Positions 62,111 to 64,000 of a DNA stretch of 64,000 nt are shown in pieces (within the stretch, counting starts at the first letter, position 1; the number at the start of each line of letters is the position of its first letter). The stretch is taken from the NCBI GenBank assembly GCA_026413225.1, contig CM048553.1, positions 135,004,190-135,068,189 on the forward strand. The letters run 5' to 3'. The translations under genes were made by a program, and so were the position numbers. The DNA comes from Otis tarda. Taxonomy: Eukaryota > Chordata > Aves > Otidiformes > Otididae. A model generated the notes under the pieces. The model was given only the letters and a program-made list of their open reading frames with translations, had not been told where the DNA came from and searched no databases.

Positions 62111-62139
62111 CTTTGCATGACTGAGACTTTGCATGACTG
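62111..62139. repeat. 13-bp direct repeat CTTTGCATGACTG, period 16
   Basis: Two exact copies lie at 62111-62123 and 62127-62139. Each contains, on the minus strand, ATGCAAAG, close to the POU-domain octamer ATGCAAAT. Any regulatory role is conjecture. Confidence 0.85.
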
Positions 62140-63868
62140 TGCATTACTACATATGAATATATCTACGATGTGTAGCGACGTATATATGAAAAAATATTCT
62201 GCCATTGCTTTGTGCTTTAGATAATTAGAAATGTTTCTCCTCAACTAGAGACAACTAATGTTGTGGAAAACAAGAATCGAACTCATCCCTGAGGTAACTG
62301 CTGATATCAGTCATTAAATAAGTACCGCCAGTGTCTTCTCCAACAGGATTCTTACACAGAAACTGTGGTTGGTGCTCACCCTATGAGGAGTTACAGCAAC
62401 ATTTAGCATGTTATTTACAGAAAAAAAAAGAAGTGATAACTCATATTGCTGTTGCTAGTATTGCTATTGCAGCAGGCACACACTGGAACACAGAGGAGGA
62501 GCAGAGGATATACAACAGGGTAGAGCTGCAACTTTAACAGGGCACTGAAACTTGAATGAGCATTGAAAGGATCTTACCTGGGGATAACTAAGAGAACTAC
62601 TGAAAGGGGATGTGATGCAATTGGACTCATTTTACTTTCGAAGAAACCTTCCCCACATATTTATTTTCATATCGCTACCTCTGATACCATGATTCTGACC
62701 GTTCCTTCAAGGTAGGTCTCCAAGTTTCACGGTGATTTTGGTTGAACTTCCTGAGAATTCAGCTCTTCAGAGAGATGATTACATGGAAAATTAATCCATC
62801 CTTCAGAATTTTGGCCATGTGGCTTCATCCCCAAGGTGGAGGAGGGATTTTATAAATATCTGTTTACTTGAGTGGCTACATTAACTGTAAATCTATGCTT
62901 CCATTGACGGGAAAACTGTAGAGGAGACATTTACACCTCTGACACAATCTAAATGCCAAACTCCAAGAAAGTTATAGTGCTAGTCCTGTGAGGAGAAGGG
63001 CTTTGTAATCATAACAAGATGGCAACTGGGCACTACCACTAGAAAAATTAACCTAGAGCTCAGCACACAACTCAAACCGCTTCCACGGAGCGGCCAATTG
63101 TTCACCAGCAGCATCTGGACACTTTACCTTATATTAGCCTTCCTCCATAGGTAAGTGGTTTTATACGTTACACTAGTTTTTACTGCAAAAACAGGTAAAA
63201 CAGCTCTCAGGTAAATGAGGTAGCACTATATTAAACTAGCAAAGAATTTGGCTTAATGTTCTATAAAGTTATTTCAGCTTTACTTATTTAAATCAAGTAA
63301 TGTCCACTATCTCTGAGTAGTAAGGGAAAGATCATAAACTTTTAATTTCAGAATATTCTTGAGCTCTTAAAGCACATTTTCTTAACTTCATCTCTTTTTT
63401 TAATCTCATTTTTCTTTCTCTCTACTATGTTAAACTGGGAGGAATTATTAAAAGTAAATGTTTAGAAAATACAATATTCAGAAAGTATTTTAAAAAAAAA
63501 GAGAAATTTTAATTCATAAAAAGAAATAGGAAATGTTTAGTAGAAAGATACCTTTTTAGACTGGCAAGTATAATTGATAAAAATTGGAAAGCCTTTCAGG
63601 CATACAAGCCTATCTGGTGGGTTTTTTTCTAATTTGCCCTTAGACTATCTTTATATAGCTTGATCATCTTGTCTATAAAAACATTGCCATTAAAAACAGC
63701 AAACCAAAATGCAACAGATATGTTCTTATCAGCAATGGGCCTGTGCAATAGCTCATACTTCTAGTCAGTCAAAATTCTGATTTATGTAATTGTTACACAA
63801 ATCATTGTGCCTGAAATATATAAATCAGTGTCTGAAGTGATGAATTTGGGTTGGATTTTTTTCTTTTC

Positions 63869-63887
63869 TTTTTTTTTTTTTTTTTTT
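63869..63887. repeat. Poly-T run
   Basis: Nineteen Ts follow a T/C-rich lead (63857-63868). On the minus strand this is a poly-A run, but no SINE or processed pseudogene body is visible next to it. Confidence 0.85.
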
Positions 63888-64000
63888 GTCAACAGACAGT
63901 CTTTTGAATTCTGGTCTCCATCAGTACTCTACTTCACATAGGAGGACAAAGTTTCACATAATATGTGATACCAAGGAAATATAAGCCTAGACCTTTATTT

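Larger units (their letters stand above)
57656..64000. other. Intergenic DNA downstream of RALYL (or extended 3' UTR)
   Basis: I see no coding exon, RNA gene, CR1 or LTR here. It is A/T-rich sequence with several further AATAAA motifs (for example near 59841), a short duplicated motif at 62111-62139 and a poly-T run at 63869-63887. Open frames such as 60374-60652 and 61444-61713 have no recognisable domain and no supporting splice structure. Confidence 0.65.

Overview
The window looks like nuclear DNA from a bird. It is A/T-rich, has long introns, and carries many 5'-truncated CR1 LINE copies ending in the (ATTCTATG)n-type tail that is typical of birds. It also has two endogenous-retrovirus LTRs of avian type. 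There are no bacterial-style operons, no RNA genes that I can recognise, and no CRISPR array.

One protein-coding gene runs across nearly the whole window on the + strand: the 3' part of RALYL (RALY RNA-binding protein-like, an hnRNP C-family protein). Six coding exons can be joined with matching reading phases and GT..AG borders: 717-749, 21736-21783, 25438-25601, 33565-33678, 39852-40030 and 56680-56697. Together they encode about 184 C-terminal residues: the aromatic Tyr/Asp segment, a proline/basic region, the hnRNP C-type coiled coil, a long acidic tail, and the final residues FLQIK before TGA at 56695-56697. The RNA-recognition motif and 5' exons must lie to the left of the window. The 3' UTR follows 56697, with the first AATAAA at 57629-57634. 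From about 57.65 kb to 64 kb I see only non-coding sequence.

The introns (about 21.0, 3.7, 8.0, 6.2 and 16.6 kb) hold the repeats. There are seven CR1 fragments in sense (1.2, 8.9, 9.6, 17.4, 26.9, 34.1 and 42.5 kb). Three CR1 copies are in antisense (31.0, 36.6-38.2 and 52.0 kb), and an older CR1/L3-like reverse-transcriptase remnant lies at 29.9-30.6 kb. A solo LTR is in antisense at about 7.0-7.5 kb and another in sense at about 52.6-53.2 kb. Most open frames longer than 60 codons are either these repeats or chance frames.

The observations most worth following are: (1) a perfect 42-bp inverted repeat with a 4-nt loop at 21004-21091, about 650 bp upstream of a 48-nt exon; (2) two consecutive small exons (33 and 48 nt) that are both phase-symmetric and sit where hnRNP C and RALY carry known alternative inserts, so they predict in-frame isoforms; and (3) a last coding exon of only five codons after a 16.6-kb intron. 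I found no evidence for a new multi-gene system.
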